NCBI GenBank assembly: GCA_019639235.1
Contig: JAHBSG010000001.1
Coordinates: 124,001-188,000, forward strand
Length of the DNA: 64,000 bases
Origin: Acidobacteriota bacterium
GTDB lineage: Bacteria; Acidobacteriota; Blastocatellia; Pyrinomonadales; Pyrinomonadaceae
Direction of reading: 5' to 3'
Shown: piece by piece, positions 27,059 to 35,726 of the stretch
How positions within the stretch are numbered: position 1 is the stretch's first letter
Layout: every line of letters begins with the position of its first letter
The notes under the pieces: model-generated
Told to the model about the DNA's origin: nothing
The model's input: the letters and a program-made list of their open reading frames with translations, nothing else
The model's database searches: none
Made by a program: the position numbers and the translations under genes

Positions 27059-28717
27059 TTACCCGAGGCGCTCGAACAGCCGTGTAACCGAAAGAGCTAG
27101 AGAAAGAACCGGGACCGCTATCGCGGCGGCGGCGACCCCTCCGGCACGAAGAATCCACGCCTTTCTACGGTTCTTCAACATTTCGTTTTCCGTAAGCAGC
27201 GGCGGGATCGCAGCCCAAACGGGAAGTCCGGTGTAATACTCGGCGTCAGCGACCGAATTTATCTTGAACAAACGCGGCAGCTCGTAAAAGGCCGTGAGGC
27301 CAAGGCCCAATAACAGCCCGGCTCCGAGGCCGCCGAAAAGGAAGAATGTCTTTTTCGAGGCATTTTCAGGCGTCTCCGGCAAATTAGCAGCATCGACGAT
27401 CTGGATCGATTCCCCCTGATCGTTCGATTCGCGTTGGACCTGCTGCTGTGCCGTATTGAATTTTCGCAGAAGTTCGTCATAGTTCGCCTTTGCCGAGGTG
27501 TATTGATTGTTCACACCTTCGAGGGCTACCTTGACGTTCGGGATGAGATTTATCTTGCTCTCGAGTTGGGCGATCTGTCCGCTGTTTTGAGAGATCTCGA
27601 CGTCCTTAAGTTGCATTTGGACGTCGATCTGCTTCACTTGGCCTTCGGCCTTATCACGCTCGATCTCCAGACTGCTCTTTTGCAGCTCTGCCCTACGGGT
27701 TGCGGCATCATTGACCTGCTTAACACGGCTATCAGTGGTTCGGGCAAGTTTCTCGATCTCGTCGTTAACTTTCGTCAGCTCGATCTGCGCCTGAATAACG
27801 TCCGGATGCCGCTCACGGAATTGCTTTTTCAGATTTTCAAGCTTTGCGGAGACCTCCGTACGGCGCTTGATCAGCTCCGCGTAAGCAGGAGTGTCCTCGA
27901 TCCGCGTGGCCTGCGCGACGGCGTCCTGTGTTTCTTTCTGCCCAAAATTCTCCACCAGACGTATCTGGCTGTTCAGGGCACGAATGTTCTCCAGCATTCG
28001 CCCGCGCTCGACCATTAATGTCTCTTTCTCTTTGTAGATCGTCTGCTCTCGCTGGCGTAATCCCTGCAGCTGCGCGATAAGGCCCTGCGCGGATTCCGGT
28101 AGAGCTTCGACATTGTTGGCCATGATCTGAAGCCGCTGCTGTTCGAGGGCGTCAAGAGATGACTTGGCTTGAGCCAATTGGGTATCGATGAACTCCTTGG
28201 TCATCTCCGCACTCTCTTGCGACGCGGTAGCCTGAGAAGCGATGTAACGGTTTGCTAATGCTGCCGTGACCTTTTGCGCGGTGGCAGCGTCCGAGTATTC
28301 ATAACTAATGCGAAATCCTACAACACGCTCGGCCTCACCCCTTTCCGGCTCGACCGTGATCTTGCCACGCATCTTTTCTGCAACGTCACCAACCGGCATA
28401 CCGGACGCAGTATCCCGCGGATAGAGGTTGAACTCTTCCACCAATTCGGACAAGGAGGAGCGACTTAGTACTGTGGAACCGATCGCCTGGAGCCTGTTCG
28501 CCAGATTCTCGTCGGTCAGCGAAGGAGCAACCTTCTCTGAAATTGAAGGAGGAGTGAGCGTTAGAAAGGTCGTCGAGCGAAATTCTTCAGGAAAGTCCCT
28601 AAGGCTGATCGCGACTGCCAAGGTAACAGCGATCGTTGGCAAAACAAGCAGCCAAGCCCGCCTTTTCAATATTCCTATAATGTCTGCAGGTGTTCTTTTT
28701 CTGAATGCGAGATTCAT
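27059..28717 (-). CDS. Wzz/GumC-like polysaccharide co-polymerase (chain-length determinant)
   Basis: About 552 residues from the ATG at 28717, supported by a GAAGGA ribosome-binding site 7 bases upstream. The Wzz domain starts at residue 6 with membrane helix 1 at about 20-38. A long periplasmic coiled coil with many Gln/Glu/Lys heptads covers about 160-390. The proline-rich NLPETPENASKKTF leads into helix 2 (about 440-460), and a further C-terminal helix lies at about 520-545. No kinase domain is fused; the separate BY-kinase gene supplies it. It sets polymer length and links polymerisation to export through Wza. Confidence 0.91.
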   Translation of the reverse strand: MNLAFRKRTPADIIGILKRRAWLLVLPTIAVTLAVAISLRDFPEEFRSTTFLTLTPPSISEKVAPSLTDENLANRLQAIGSTVLSRSSLSELVEEFNLYPRDTASGMPVGDVAEKMRGKITVEPERGEAERVVGFRISYEYSDAATAQKVTAALANRYIASQATASQESAEMTKEFIDTQLAQAKSSLDALEQQRLQIMANNVEALPESAQGLIAQLQGLRQREQTIYKEKETLMVERGRMLENIRALNSQIRLVENFGQKETQDAVAQATRIEDTPAYAELIKRRTEVSAKLENLKKQFRERHPDVIQAQIELTKVNDEIEKLARTTDSRVKQVNDAATRRAELQKSSLEIERDKAEGQVKQIDVQMQLKDVEISQNSGQIAQLESKINLIPNVKVALEGVNNQYTSAKANYDELLRKFNTAQQQVQRESNDQGESIQIVDAANLPETPENASKKTFFLFGGLGAGLLLGLGLTAFYELPRLFKINSVADAEYYTGLPVWAAIPPLLTENEMLKNRRKAWILRAGGVAAAAIAVPVLSLALSVTRLFERLG

Positions 28718-28900
28718 TGTCGATCCTTCGTAAAGACGATCCTCCGGCAAATCCAAACCGTATCACAAACCCGAACCCCGAGACGCAAGACAATAGTATT
28801 AACACATTTCGGCGTTGCGTGTAGATCTTTTGATCATCCGCACGTGAAATATTACTAATCACTGAACGAATCCAATTTTGAGGAGAGAAGAAGCCTAGAG

Positions 28901-29182
28901 CTAAGTTGGATCGCCGAAACTGCGTCGGATCGCATGAGCGAAACCCACGAGCCCTAATCCGAAAAGCAGAAGCGAGGCGGATTCGAACGGCGCAGACGCT
29001 TCTTTGCAGATGCCATCTGACCCGTCAGAGAGAATGGATGCAACGCTACCCTGCGGGCACGCAGAATTACCGTCGTTAAGCGAATAACCCTGGCTGATCT
29101 GTGCAAATGTCAATGCGAAAGCAGCTAAAGTCAGAAAAAGACACACCGTTAGGATTACACGGTTATGGGCTTTGCGGGACAT
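28901..29182 (-). CDS. Small exported protein with PEP-CTERM-like C-terminal tail
   Basis: A 93-residue protein from the ATG at 29182, which has a GGAG site 10 bases upstream and opens a signal peptide (helix about 10-28). The mature part is short and polar with two cysteines (SACPQGS and GICKEAS). The C-terminus reads SAPFESASLLLFGLGLVGFA and then a basic AIRRSF tail. This has the layout of a PEP-CTERM sorting signal (motif, helix, arginine cluster), but with Phe-Glu-Ser where Pro-Glu-Pro is usual. It lies just upstream of the EPS locus on the same strand. It may be an exosortase substrate or a degenerate one; the assignment rests on the tail alone. Confidence 0.6.
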   Translation of the reverse strand: MSRKAHNRVILTVCLFLTLAAFALTFAQISQGYSLNDGNSACPQGSVASILSDGSDGICKEASAPFESASLLLFGLGLVGFAHAIRRSFGDPT

Positions 29183-29635
29183 ACTTTTAATTCTCCAGTA
29201 AGGAAAGAGCCGGGGAAACGGCTGATTCCAGCAAACCCCCAAGCAAACCACTTTCGTCAAAAAATCAGCGACGAGAAACGGGCTGGCCTGAGCAAATCTC
29301 TATCACAAACACTCACAATAGAGACGAAATTTCAAAACAATATTGCATAGTCCGGTCGATTGAGACTGCCAGACACAAAAGTGGTCCCCCAAAATGCCGG
29401 GAACCGCTGGTGAAAGACAACTACTCTTCCGGAAAATGATCCTTTTTGGATCTAAACTTTCCTCGATACTATCGTTAAATGCAGTCCGAATGCAAGCATT
29501 TTCCGAGAATTTAAGAAAAAAGTTACCTAGTTTTAGGTATAGCCGGGAATAACTTGTGTAGATACTTTGTCAATAATCGGAGTAAGTAAAACAGGGAAAT
29601 GGATGTATTAGAGGCTAATTTGTCCTCAGCGGGAT
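29183..29635. other. Intergenic stretch between EPS locus and 5-oxoproline genes
   Basis: No gene is supported here. It is comparatively A+T-rich and carries two small hairpins, GATCC-TTTTT-GGATC (29438-29452) and ACCTA-GTTT-TAGGT (29525-29538). Base composition by eye changes on crossing it, with the oxoproline genes richer in G+C than the EPS genes. Confidence 0.6.
29513..29538 (-). terminator. Possible weak terminator after the NRAMP-like gene
   Basis: On the minus strand a 5-bp hairpin (ACCTA-AAAC-TAGGT) is followed, after AAC, by a run of six T. It lies about 100 bases after the stop of the NRAMP-like gene. The stem is short and A+T-rich, so activity is uncertain. Confidence 0.3.
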
Positions 29636-30796
29636 TCAGGCTAATAGGGCAGTGAACGAAAATGCCGCCATGATGAGAACGACGAGCCAGCCGGCGGCTT
29701 GGAGCCAGGTGGGGATGGCGATATCGGGGCGGCGGCGGGCGGCAACGAGCATGAGGGCGAGGCCGAATGGAAGGATAAAGCCATTGATCGTTCCGGCCCA
29801 GACGAGCACCGCGACCGGCCGGCCGATAATGAGAAATACGGTGGTTGAGAAGGCGATGAAAAGGACGATGGCGAGCCGGGTTCGCCATTCGGTCCATGTT
29901 CCGAAGGTCTTCAAGAACGAAATGGACGTGTATGCCGCTCCGATCACGGATGTGATAGCGGCGCACCACATAACGATGCCGAAGAGCCGTTGGCCGATCT
30001 CGCCGGCCGCATTCTGAAAGACCGACGCCGGCGGATTGGCAGGGTCGATCGCAAATCCCATCGAAATCACGCCGAGAGCCGCGAGGAAGAGGCAGAAGCG
30101 AATGATCGCCGTAAGTAAAATGCCGGTTACCGCGCTTCGATTTATCTCTCCGAGGTTTTCTTTTCCGGTGATGCCGGCGTCGATCAGGCGATGCGCACCC
30201 GCAAAAGTGATATAGCCGCCGACCGTTCCGCCGACGAGCGTTACGATGGCTCGAGCATCGATCGTCGTAGGCAGAAAGGTGCGAAGTGCAGCGTCTCCTA
30301 GCGGTGGACGCGATACAAAAAGAACGTAAACGATCAATGCGAGCAGGACGACGCCGAGGACCTTGACGAAGTGATCCATGAACCGATTCGCGTCAGGGAG
30401 AAGAAAAATGGCGATCGCGATGATCGCGCTGACCGCAGCCCCGGTTTCGACCGGCAACCCGGCGGCAGCATTCAGCCCGAGGCCGGTCCCGGCAATGTTC
30501 CCGATATTGAACACAAGACCGCCGAAGACGATCATAGCCGCTAGTACATAGCCCGAACCAGTCAGGGTCTCGTTGGCCAGGTCCTGGGCCCGCTTTCCGG
30601 TAAGCGAAAGTACACGCCAGATATTGAGTTGGGCAAAGATGTCGAGAATCACCGAAACGAGGATGACAAAGCCGAAACTAGCTAAAAGCTGCGAGGTAAA
30701 GACGGTCGTCTGGGTCAGGAAACCGGGGCCAACGGCTGAGGTCGCCATCAAAAATGCCGCACCGAGAATTGCCGAGGATCGGGTCTTGTTCGTCAT
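29636..30796 (-). CDS. NRAMP-fold transporter (YcsG-like) lacking the metal-binding motif
   Basis: A 386-residue protein with about 11 membrane segments. The NRAMP family is recognised from TM1 (SAVGPGFLTQTTVFTSQLLA) and its overall layout. The DPGN metal-binding motif of TM1 is replaced by TQTTVFTS, and the MPHN motif of TM6 by a GGYITFAGAHR segment. It follows pxpA with no intergenic bases. The Bacillus ycsG gene, also NRAMP-like, lies in the same kind of cluster (ycsF/kipI/kipA). Gene context suggests it imports 5-oxoproline or a related acid instead of a metal; this is an inference. Confidence 0.82.
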   Translation of the reverse strand: MTNKTRSSAILGAAFLMATSAVGPGFLTQTTVFTSQLLASFGFVILVSVILDIFAQLNIWRVLSLTGKRAQDLANETLTGSGYVLAAMIVFGGLVFNIGNIAGTGLGLNAAAGLPVETGAAVSAIIAIAIFLLPDANRFMDHFVKVLGVVLLALIVYVLFVSRPPLGDAALRTFLPTTIDARAIVTLVGGTVGGYITFAGAHRLIDAGITGKENLGEINRSAVTGILLTAIIRFCLFLAALGVISMGFAIDPANPPASVFQNAAGEIGQRLFGIVMWCAAITSVIGAAYTSISFLKTFGTWTEWRTRLAIVLFIAFSTTVFLIIGRPVAVLVWAGTINGFILPFGLALMLVAARRRPDIAIPTWLQAAGWLVVLIMAAFSFTALLA

Positions 30797-31540
30797 TTAG
30801 GGTGCCTTGACCACGACGCCGGCAAGTTCGAAAGCCGACCGAATTGTACGAGCGATCGAGACCGCATTCGGGCCGTCGCCGTGGACGCAGATCGTATTGG
30901 CGGACAGCGGAACGTTCGAACCATCGACCGCGACTACCCCGCCGCCGAGCGCGATGCGAAGCGCTTGGGCGGCGGCAATCTCGGGCGAATCTATCAGCGC
31001 GTTCGGCTTTTTCCGCGAGACGAGCGAACCGTCGGGTTCGTATGCCCGGTCAGCAAATGCTTCATCGGCAGCCTTTAAGCCAAGCGATCGGGCGGCTTCG
31101 GTCGAATGACTTTGCGCCAGTCCATAGAGCGTAAGGGATGGGTTGAATTCACGGACCGTTTCAGCGATGGCTTGAGCGACCACGAGATCGCGTGCCGAGC
31201 GGTTATAGAGCGCACCGTGCGGCTTAACGTGGCCCATCGTAACGCCGACCTCACGACACGCCGCGGCAAAGAGCTCGAGCTGCTCAAGAATGAGGGTGCG
31301 GATCTCATTAGGCAAAAGCTCAACATCTGTGCGGCCAAAATTCTCGCGATCCCTGTAGCTCGGATGTGCTCCGACCGCAACGCCGTGTTCCGCCGCGAGA
31401 GCAATGGTGCGGAGCATCGTATCCGCATCGCCCGCATGGTAGCCGCAAGCGATGTTTGCCGAGCTGATGAAAGGCATTAGCGCGGCATCGTCTCCGCAGC
31501 CTTCACCCATATCGCAATTGATGTCGATCGACGCGTTCAT
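30797..31540 (-). CDS. pxpA: 5-oxoprolinase subunit A (LamB/YcsF family)
   Basis: About 247 residues from the ATG at 31540; a TTG at 31555 would add five residues. The LamB/YcsF signature is clear: DINCDMGEGCGDD, SSANIACGYHAGD, VGAHPSYRDRENFGR, GHVKPHGALYN and CVHGDGPNAV. With PxpB and PxpC it forms the ATP-dependent 5-oxoprolinase that opens pyroglutamate to glutamate. Gene order pxpB-pxpC-pxpA-transporter on one strand matches the conserved cluster in many bacteria. The enzyme clears spontaneously formed pyroglutamate, which also arises from N-terminal glutamine of peptides. Confidence 0.95.
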   Translation of the reverse strand: MNASIDINCDMGEGCGDDAALMPFISSANIACGYHAGDADTMLRTIALAAEHGVAVGAHPSYRDRENFGRTDVELLPNEIRTLILEQLELFAAACREVGVTMGHVKPHGALYNRSARDLVVAQAIAETVREFNPSLTLYGLAQSHSTEAARSLGLKAADEAFADRAYEPDGSLVSRKKPNALIDSPEIAAAQALRIALGGGVVAVDGSNVPLSANTICVHGDGPNAVSIARTIRSAFELAGVVVKAP

Positions 31541-31569
31541 TATCCGGCGAGACAATTCAATCAGGAATT

Positions 31570-32526
31570 TCAGCCGCGGGCAAGCCGCAGTCCCGTTTTC
31601 AGAAACCTCAGTTCCTGCTCGCGTTCAAACAACAACATTTCAGCCTCAGAAACATCGATCAGCACGAACTGAAACGGGCGTTTGGGGCGAAGCTGGGAAA
31701 GCAGCGGCAGATCGACCGCCGCGACGACGGCAATCCGCGGATATCCGCCTGTTGTTTGATGGTCTGACATCAGCACCGCAAGCCCACCATCGGGAAGCAA
31801 CTGCACGGTGCCGAAGGTTGCGGCCGATGAAAGCAGTTCGGTCTCATCGAGCGAAAACATCCGGGGGCCGGTGAGACGAAAGCCCATCGGATCAGAGTTC
31901 TGCCCGACAGAAAATGTTTCAGTTGTCAGCGTCTGTTCGCTCAGAGCGGTGATGCGATCATACTCAGGGCCGCGTGTGATCCGGATCCGGATCGGATCGG
32001 CAAGCTGCGGGCGAAGGGAATAGCCAAGCGCCGTTTGCGCATTGGGAAAACTCTGTCCGGGTGAACGGAGCGAAAGGCGATCGCCGGGGGCTAGTAGCTG
32101 TCCTTGATGACCGCCGAAGCCCGCCGCGAGATTCGTAGTTCGGCTGCCGAGAACTTCGGGAACATCGAATCCGCCGGCGACGGCTAGATAAGCAAAGTTT
32201 CCATTGGAAGCCGGCGAAAGCGTGAGGATGTCACGCGGCGAAGCTTTCTGCGGCTTCCATAGTGAAACAGGCACGCTGTTAAGCTTCGCGTCGACCGCAC
32301 TGCCGCCGATACAGAAGGCCGTGTCGGCTTCGAACTCGATCTCAGGAGCGGGGAAGCCAAACTCAAGTAACGCGGCATTATCGCTGTTGCCGAGTAAAAT
32401 ATTCACCACTCGAGCTGAGAGAGTATCCATCGCTCCGGTGGGGTTGATTCCCGCTGCCATATGGCCAAAACGGCCGAAGTCGCGAACGGCCGTCCGAATC
32501 CCCGGTTTTCTGATCAGGATCGACAT
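31570..32526 (-). CDS. pxpC: 5-oxoprolinase subunit C (KipA/biotin-dependent carboxyltransferase-like)
   Basis: A 318-residue protein of the KipA/PxpC family, homologous to the urea-carboxylase and AHS2 domains. Signatures are IRTAVRDFGRFGHMAAGINP at the N-terminus, EFGFPAPEIEF, FSVGQNSDPMGFRLTG and LMSDHQTTGGYPRIAVVA. It forms the 5-oxoprolinase complex with PxpB and PxpA. The start codon overlaps the pxpB stop by one base (TGATG), so the two subunits are probably made in fixed ratio by translational coupling. Confidence 0.95.
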   Translation of the reverse strand: MSILIRKPGIRTAVRDFGRFGHMAAGINPTGAMDTLSARVVNILLGNSDNAALLEFGFPAPEIEFEADTAFCIGGSAVDAKLNSVPVSLWKPQKASPRDILTLSPASNGNFAYLAVAGGFDVPEVLGSRTTNLAAGFGGHQGQLLAPGDRLSLRSPGQSFPNAQTALGYSLRPQLADPIRIRITRGPEYDRITALSEQTLTTETFSVGQNSDPMGFRLTGPRMFSLDETELLSSAATFGTVQLLPDGGLAVLMSDHQTTGGYPRIAVVAAVDLPLLSQLRPKRPFQFVLIDVSEAEMLLFEREQELRFLKTGLRLARG

Positions 32527-33185
32527 CAGGTAGCGACAAAGCGGACGCGGTCGCCGGGACTGAACAGGCTCGGTTCTGCGCGGTTCGCGTCAAAGAGTTC
32601 GAGTGCAGTGCGGCCGATAAGACGCCAGCCGCCGGGCGATTCAGCGGGGTAGATGCCCGTCTGCCTGCCCGCTATTCCGACGCTGCCTTTCGGCACACGG
32701 AGCCGCGGCGTCGATAGCCTCGGAAAGGCGATCGACGGGTCGAGCTCACCCAGGTAGGCAAAACCCGGAAGAAAGCCGAGCATATAAACGCGGTACTCGC
32801 GGCCGCAAAACATCTCAATGAACCGATCGCGGGTTATGGAGAGAATCTCGCACATCTCCGCAAGGTCGGGCCCGGCCGCATCTGAAAAGTCAACCGGAAC
32901 TTCGATCAAGCGTGAGGCAACCGAAGGGCTTACGCTCAGCTGATCCACTCGGGCTTCGACCTCGGTGCAAACTCTCGCGAATACGCTTTTGTTCTCCGGC
33001 CTCAACACAAGCGGATCATAATAAACTCCGACCGAAGCGTAACAGGGTACGGCTTCGCGAAAGCCGGGGAACGGTTTCTCGTTAAGCTGCCGGGCGAGGG
33101 CGATGGCCTTGTCGTTCAGTTCGGGCGAGATCTCGCGGCCGAATTCGACCACCAATGCTGATTCGCCGAGCGGAACTATCCTCAT
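32526..33185 (-). CDS. pxpB: 5-oxoprolinase subunit B (KipI family)
   Basis: A 219-residue KipI/PxpB (AHS1) protein. It shows GESALVVEFG at the N-terminus, YRVYMLGFLPGFAYLGELD in the middle, and the conserved PRLRVPKGSVGIAGRQTGIY and SPGGWRLIGRT near the end. In Bacillus KipI also inhibits the sporulation kinase KinA, but the ancestral role shown for the family is 5-oxoprolinase. It overlaps the permease gene upstream by 4 bases (ATGA), so the transporter and enzyme genes share one transcript. Confidence 0.95.
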   Translation of the reverse strand: MRIVPLGESALVVEFGREISPELNDKAIALARQLNEKPFPGFREAVPCYASVGVYYDPLVLRPENKSVFARVCTEVEARVDQLSVSPSVASRLIEVPVDFSDAAGPDLAEMCEILSITRDRFIEMFCGREYRVYMLGFLPGFAYLGELDPSIAFPRLSTPRLRVPKGSVGIAGRQTGIYPAESPGGWRLIGRTALELFDANRAEPSLFSPGDRVRFVAT

Positions 33186-33991
33186 CGCGTTCGTTGTTTT
33201 GGGTCGAGATACTCGCGGAGCCCGTCGCCGATGAAGTTAAAGGCGAGAACGGTCAAAGCGATCGCCGCACCCGGGAAAAAGAGAACGTGCGGATAAATGG
33301 AAAAGAAGTTGCGGGCCTCTTCGATCATCGTGCCCCAGCTCGGTGCCGGCGGCGGTATGCCAAGCCCAAGGAACGAGAGCGAAGCTTCAGAGAGCACGGC
33401 ACCGGCCATTCCGAGCGAGGATTGGACGATCAGCGGCTGGATGGCGTTCGGAAGAATATGCGTGAAAAGTATCCGCATATTGCTCGCCCCGAGAGCTCGG
33501 GCGGCCTGGACGAAGTCATATTCACGCACCTTTAGCACCTGCCCGCGCATCACACGGGCATAGCCGACCCAGCCGATGATGCAAAGCGCGACGATCAGCT
33601 TATCGAGGCCGGCTCCGAGAAATGCGACGAACGCGATGGCGAGAAGCAGACCCGGGAATGCTAAAAAGACGTTGAAAAGATAGCCCGAGAGAATGCGGTC
33701 AACCCAGCCGCCGTAGAAGCCGGCGATCGAGCCTATAAAAATGCCAACGATCGCTGAGACCGTGACAACGATGATGCCGACCTGCAGCGAAATTCGGGCA
33801 CCGAAGAGTACCCGTGAAAAAACGTCGCGGCCGAGGCCGTCCGTGCCGAACCAGTGCTCGGCCGAAGGGGCGGCAAAGCGAAGCTCGAGGTTCTGTGCGG
33901 TAACATCGTGCGTCGCCAAAAACGGAGCGAAAATCGCCACGAAAATGACGGTAGAAGCGATGGCGAGTCCGATGTAGGTCAGGCGGTTCAT
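33182..33991 (-). CDS. ABC transporter permease, DppC/OppC type
   Basis: A 269-residue permease with an N-terminal helix (6-25), the periplasmic OppC-N segment HWFGTDGLGRDVFSRVLFGA and five further helices. The EAA loop that docks the ATPase is visible in YDFVQAARALGASNMRILFTHILPN. The family imports di- or oligopeptides, nickel or glutathione. No binding protein or ATPase lies next to it; OppD- and OppF-like ATPases lie 20 kb away and might serve it. It is coupled to pxpB and directly follows the DppB gene. Confidence 0.9.
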   Translation of the reverse strand: MNRLTYIGLAIASTVIFVAIFAPFLATHDVTAQNLELRFAAPSAEHWFGTDGLGRDVFSRVLFGARISLQVGIIVVTVSAIVGIFIGSIAGFYGGWVDRILSGYLFNVFLAFPGLLLAIAFVAFLGAGLDKLIVALCIIGWVGYARVMRGQVLKVREYDFVQAARALGASNMRILFTHILPNAIQPLIVQSSLGMAGAVLSEASLSFLGLGIPPPAPSWGTMIEEARNFFSIYPHVLFFPGAAIALTVLAFNFIGDGLREYLDPKQRTR

Positions 33992-34972
33992 CTAATTTAG
34001 CCGGATCCGCGGGTCGAGCCAGCGGTAAACGACGTCGGTAAGAGTATTTGCCAAAATATAGGTCAGGCTGATGACGAGCACGCAGCCCTGCACAAGCCGA
34101 TAGTCGCGTTTGGCGATGCCCTCATCAAGCAGCAGCAGGCCAAGGCCCTGCCAGCTAAAGATCTTTTCCGTAATGATCGAGCCCGCAAGCAGAACACCGA
34201 GCTGGAGGCCGAGGATCGTAACGACCGGGATCAGGCCGTTCTTGAGCACGTGTTTGTAGATAACCGTGCGTTCGCTTAGTCCTTTTGCACGCGCCGTGCG
34301 GACGTAGTCCTCGCCGAGCTCCTCAATCACGCTCGATCGGACCATTCGCGTAAGGATGGCGGAAAGAGCCGCCCCGAGTGTCACAGCGGGCAAAATTATG
34401 TCTTCAGGATAAAGGCTCCCCGTCGGGCGGAGAAACTCAAGCTTTACCGCAAAGATATATACAAGAAATGGCCCGACAACGAAGGTCGGCAGCGAGATGC
34501 CGAGCAGGGCAACGAACGAGGCGGCATTATCGATGATCCGGCCTTTATTCGTGCCCGCCAGAATGCCGAGCGGAATGGCAATGCCGATCGCGACAAGCAT
34601 CGAAGCCAAGGCGAGCTTGATCGTCGCCGGGTACCGCTCGAGTATCATATCGAGCACGGGCCGGTCTGTGCGGAACGACGTGCCGAGATCGCCGCGAAGA
34701 AGCCCGGCAAAATAGTCGTAATAACGGTTATTGAGCCCGTGCCACTCGAAGCCCTCGTCTGTGCTTAAAGAGAAAAAGAACGCCGGGCGGTCAAGCCCGT
34801 GCTTGCGGTTGAAATTGTCGATCTGCTCCTGCGTTGCCGTCTCGCCAAGGATCGCGGTCGCCGGCGTGCCCGGCACGAATTCGATAAGAAACGTGACGAG
34901 CGAGACGACGGTCCACGCGACCAGGATGATCAGGCCTGCCTGTCTTGCAAAGCTGAGGAGCTTGTATTTCAT
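33992..34972 (-). CDS. ABC transporter permease, DppB/OppB type
   Basis: A 326-residue permease with six helices and the OppB features: a first helix (10-32), LNRYYDYFAGLLRGDLGTSF ahead of helix 2, and the EAA loop LGEDYVRTARAKGLSERTVI. It forms the membrane pore with the DppC-type protein encoded immediately downstream. It is the first gene of the transport/5-oxoprolinase run and lies 31 bases after the menG stop, so it may share the upstream transcript. The substrate is inferred to be peptides or pyroglutamyl compounds. Confidence 0.9.
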   Translation of the reverse strand: MKYKLLSFARQAGLIILVAWTVVSLVTFLIEFVPGTPATAILGETATQEQIDNFNRKHGLDRPAFFFSLSTDEGFEWHGLNNRYYDYFAGLLRGDLGTSFRTDRPVLDMILERYPATIKLALASMLVAIGIAIPLGILAGTNKGRIIDNAASFVALLGISLPTFVVGPFLVYIFAVKLEFLRPTGSLYPEDIILPAVTLGAALSAILTRMVRSSVIEELGEDYVRTARAKGLSERTVIYKHVLKNGLIPVVTILGLQLGVLLAGSIITEKIFSWQGLGLLLLDEGIAKRDYRLVQGCVLVISLTYILANTLTDVVYRWLDPRIRLN

Positions 34973-35003
34973 CAGAGATCCGGAATCGCGGTTCGGCTTT
35001 GGT

Positions 35004-35726
35004 TCACGCAGCGGCCGAACGCAGCCCGGTGTGTATCGCGGCGATGCCGCCGGTCAGATTTCGATATTCTACATCATCAAAGCCACACTCGCGCATCAGA
35101 GCGGCAAGTGCCTTTTGGTCGGGAAACTTCGAGACCGAATCCGGGAGATATTCGTACGCGCCGCGGTCGCCGCTGACGATGCCGCCGATCCGCGGAAGCA
35201 CACGGGTGAAATAGAAATTGAAGGCCTGCCTGAACCCCGGAACCACCGGCGAAGAAAATTCGAGGACCACAAGCCGCCCGCCCGGCTTTAGGATGCGGCG
35301 GAGCTCGACGAGCCCGTCGCGAAAATTTGCGAGGTTACGAAGTCCGAAGGCGATCGTGACGGCATTGAACGACTCATCGCCAAAGGGCATCGCCAAAGCA
35401 TCCCCTTCGATCCACGGTATCCGCTCGGTCTTTTCGCGGGCGACGGCAAGCATCGGGTGGCAGAAGTCGCTCCCGATGACGCGTGCCTTTGCGTTCGTTT
35501 TGAGTTCGATGGAAAGATCGCCGGTGCCGCAGGCAACGTCGAGCACGACGGCGTTCTCATGGGCAAGAATGTCCTCGAGAAGGGCACGGACCTTACGCCG
35601 CCAGCGTTTATCGGTATTGCCGGAGAGCACGTGATTGAGCAGGTCGTAACGCCGAGCGATGCCCGAAAACATCGAACGAACGGCACGAGCGTGCTCCAAT
35701 TCGCGAAGTGAACGTTCGGGCTGCAC
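35004..35726 (-). CDS. menG: Demethylmenaquinone/ubiquinone methyltransferase
   Basis: A 240-residue UbiE/MenG. It uses a GTG at 35726 that overlaps the upstream stop codon by one base (TAGTG). Motifs are SMFSGIARRYDLLNHVLSGN near residue 18, SAM-binding VLDVACGTGDLSIEL (about 60-74), the diagnostic VTIAFGLRNLANF (about 123-135) and LKPGGRLVVLEFS. The enzyme C-methylates the quinone ring in the last step of menaquinone synthesis. The quinone type is not shown here; menaquinone is the usual one in the suspected phylum. No other men or ubi gene is adjacent. Confidence 0.93.
   Translation of the reverse strand: MQPERSLRELEHARAVRSMFSGIARRYDLLNHVLSGNTDKRWRRKVRALLEDILAHENAVVLDVACGTGDLSIELKTNAKARVIGSDFCHPMLAVAREKTERIPWIEGDALAMPFGDESFNAVTIAFGLRNLANFRDGLVELRRILKPGGRLVVLEFSSPVVPGFRQAFNFYFTRVLPRIGGIVSGDRGAYEYLPDSVSKFPDQKALAALMRECGFDDVEYRNLTGGIAAIHTGLRSAAA

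Noticed and set aside
28849..28875. Possible promoter (TTGGAT, 15-base spacer, TAATAT) upstream of the chain-length gene
   Set aside because: The spacer is too short and the -35 match weak, so I do not list it as a feature.
29183..29260. N-terminal extension of the PEP-CTERM-like protein by 26 residues
   Set aside because: The extension has no signal features, while the ATG at 29182 opens the signal peptide and has a ribosome-binding site.
29438..29452. GATCC-TTTTT-GGATC hairpin as a terminator
   Set aside because: Only a 5-bp stem with no following T-run on either strand.
29523..29969. 148-codon minus-strand frame overlapping the end of the NRAMP-like gene
   Set aside because: Very Arg/His/Pro-rich, overlaps a clear transporter in another frame, and has no start context.
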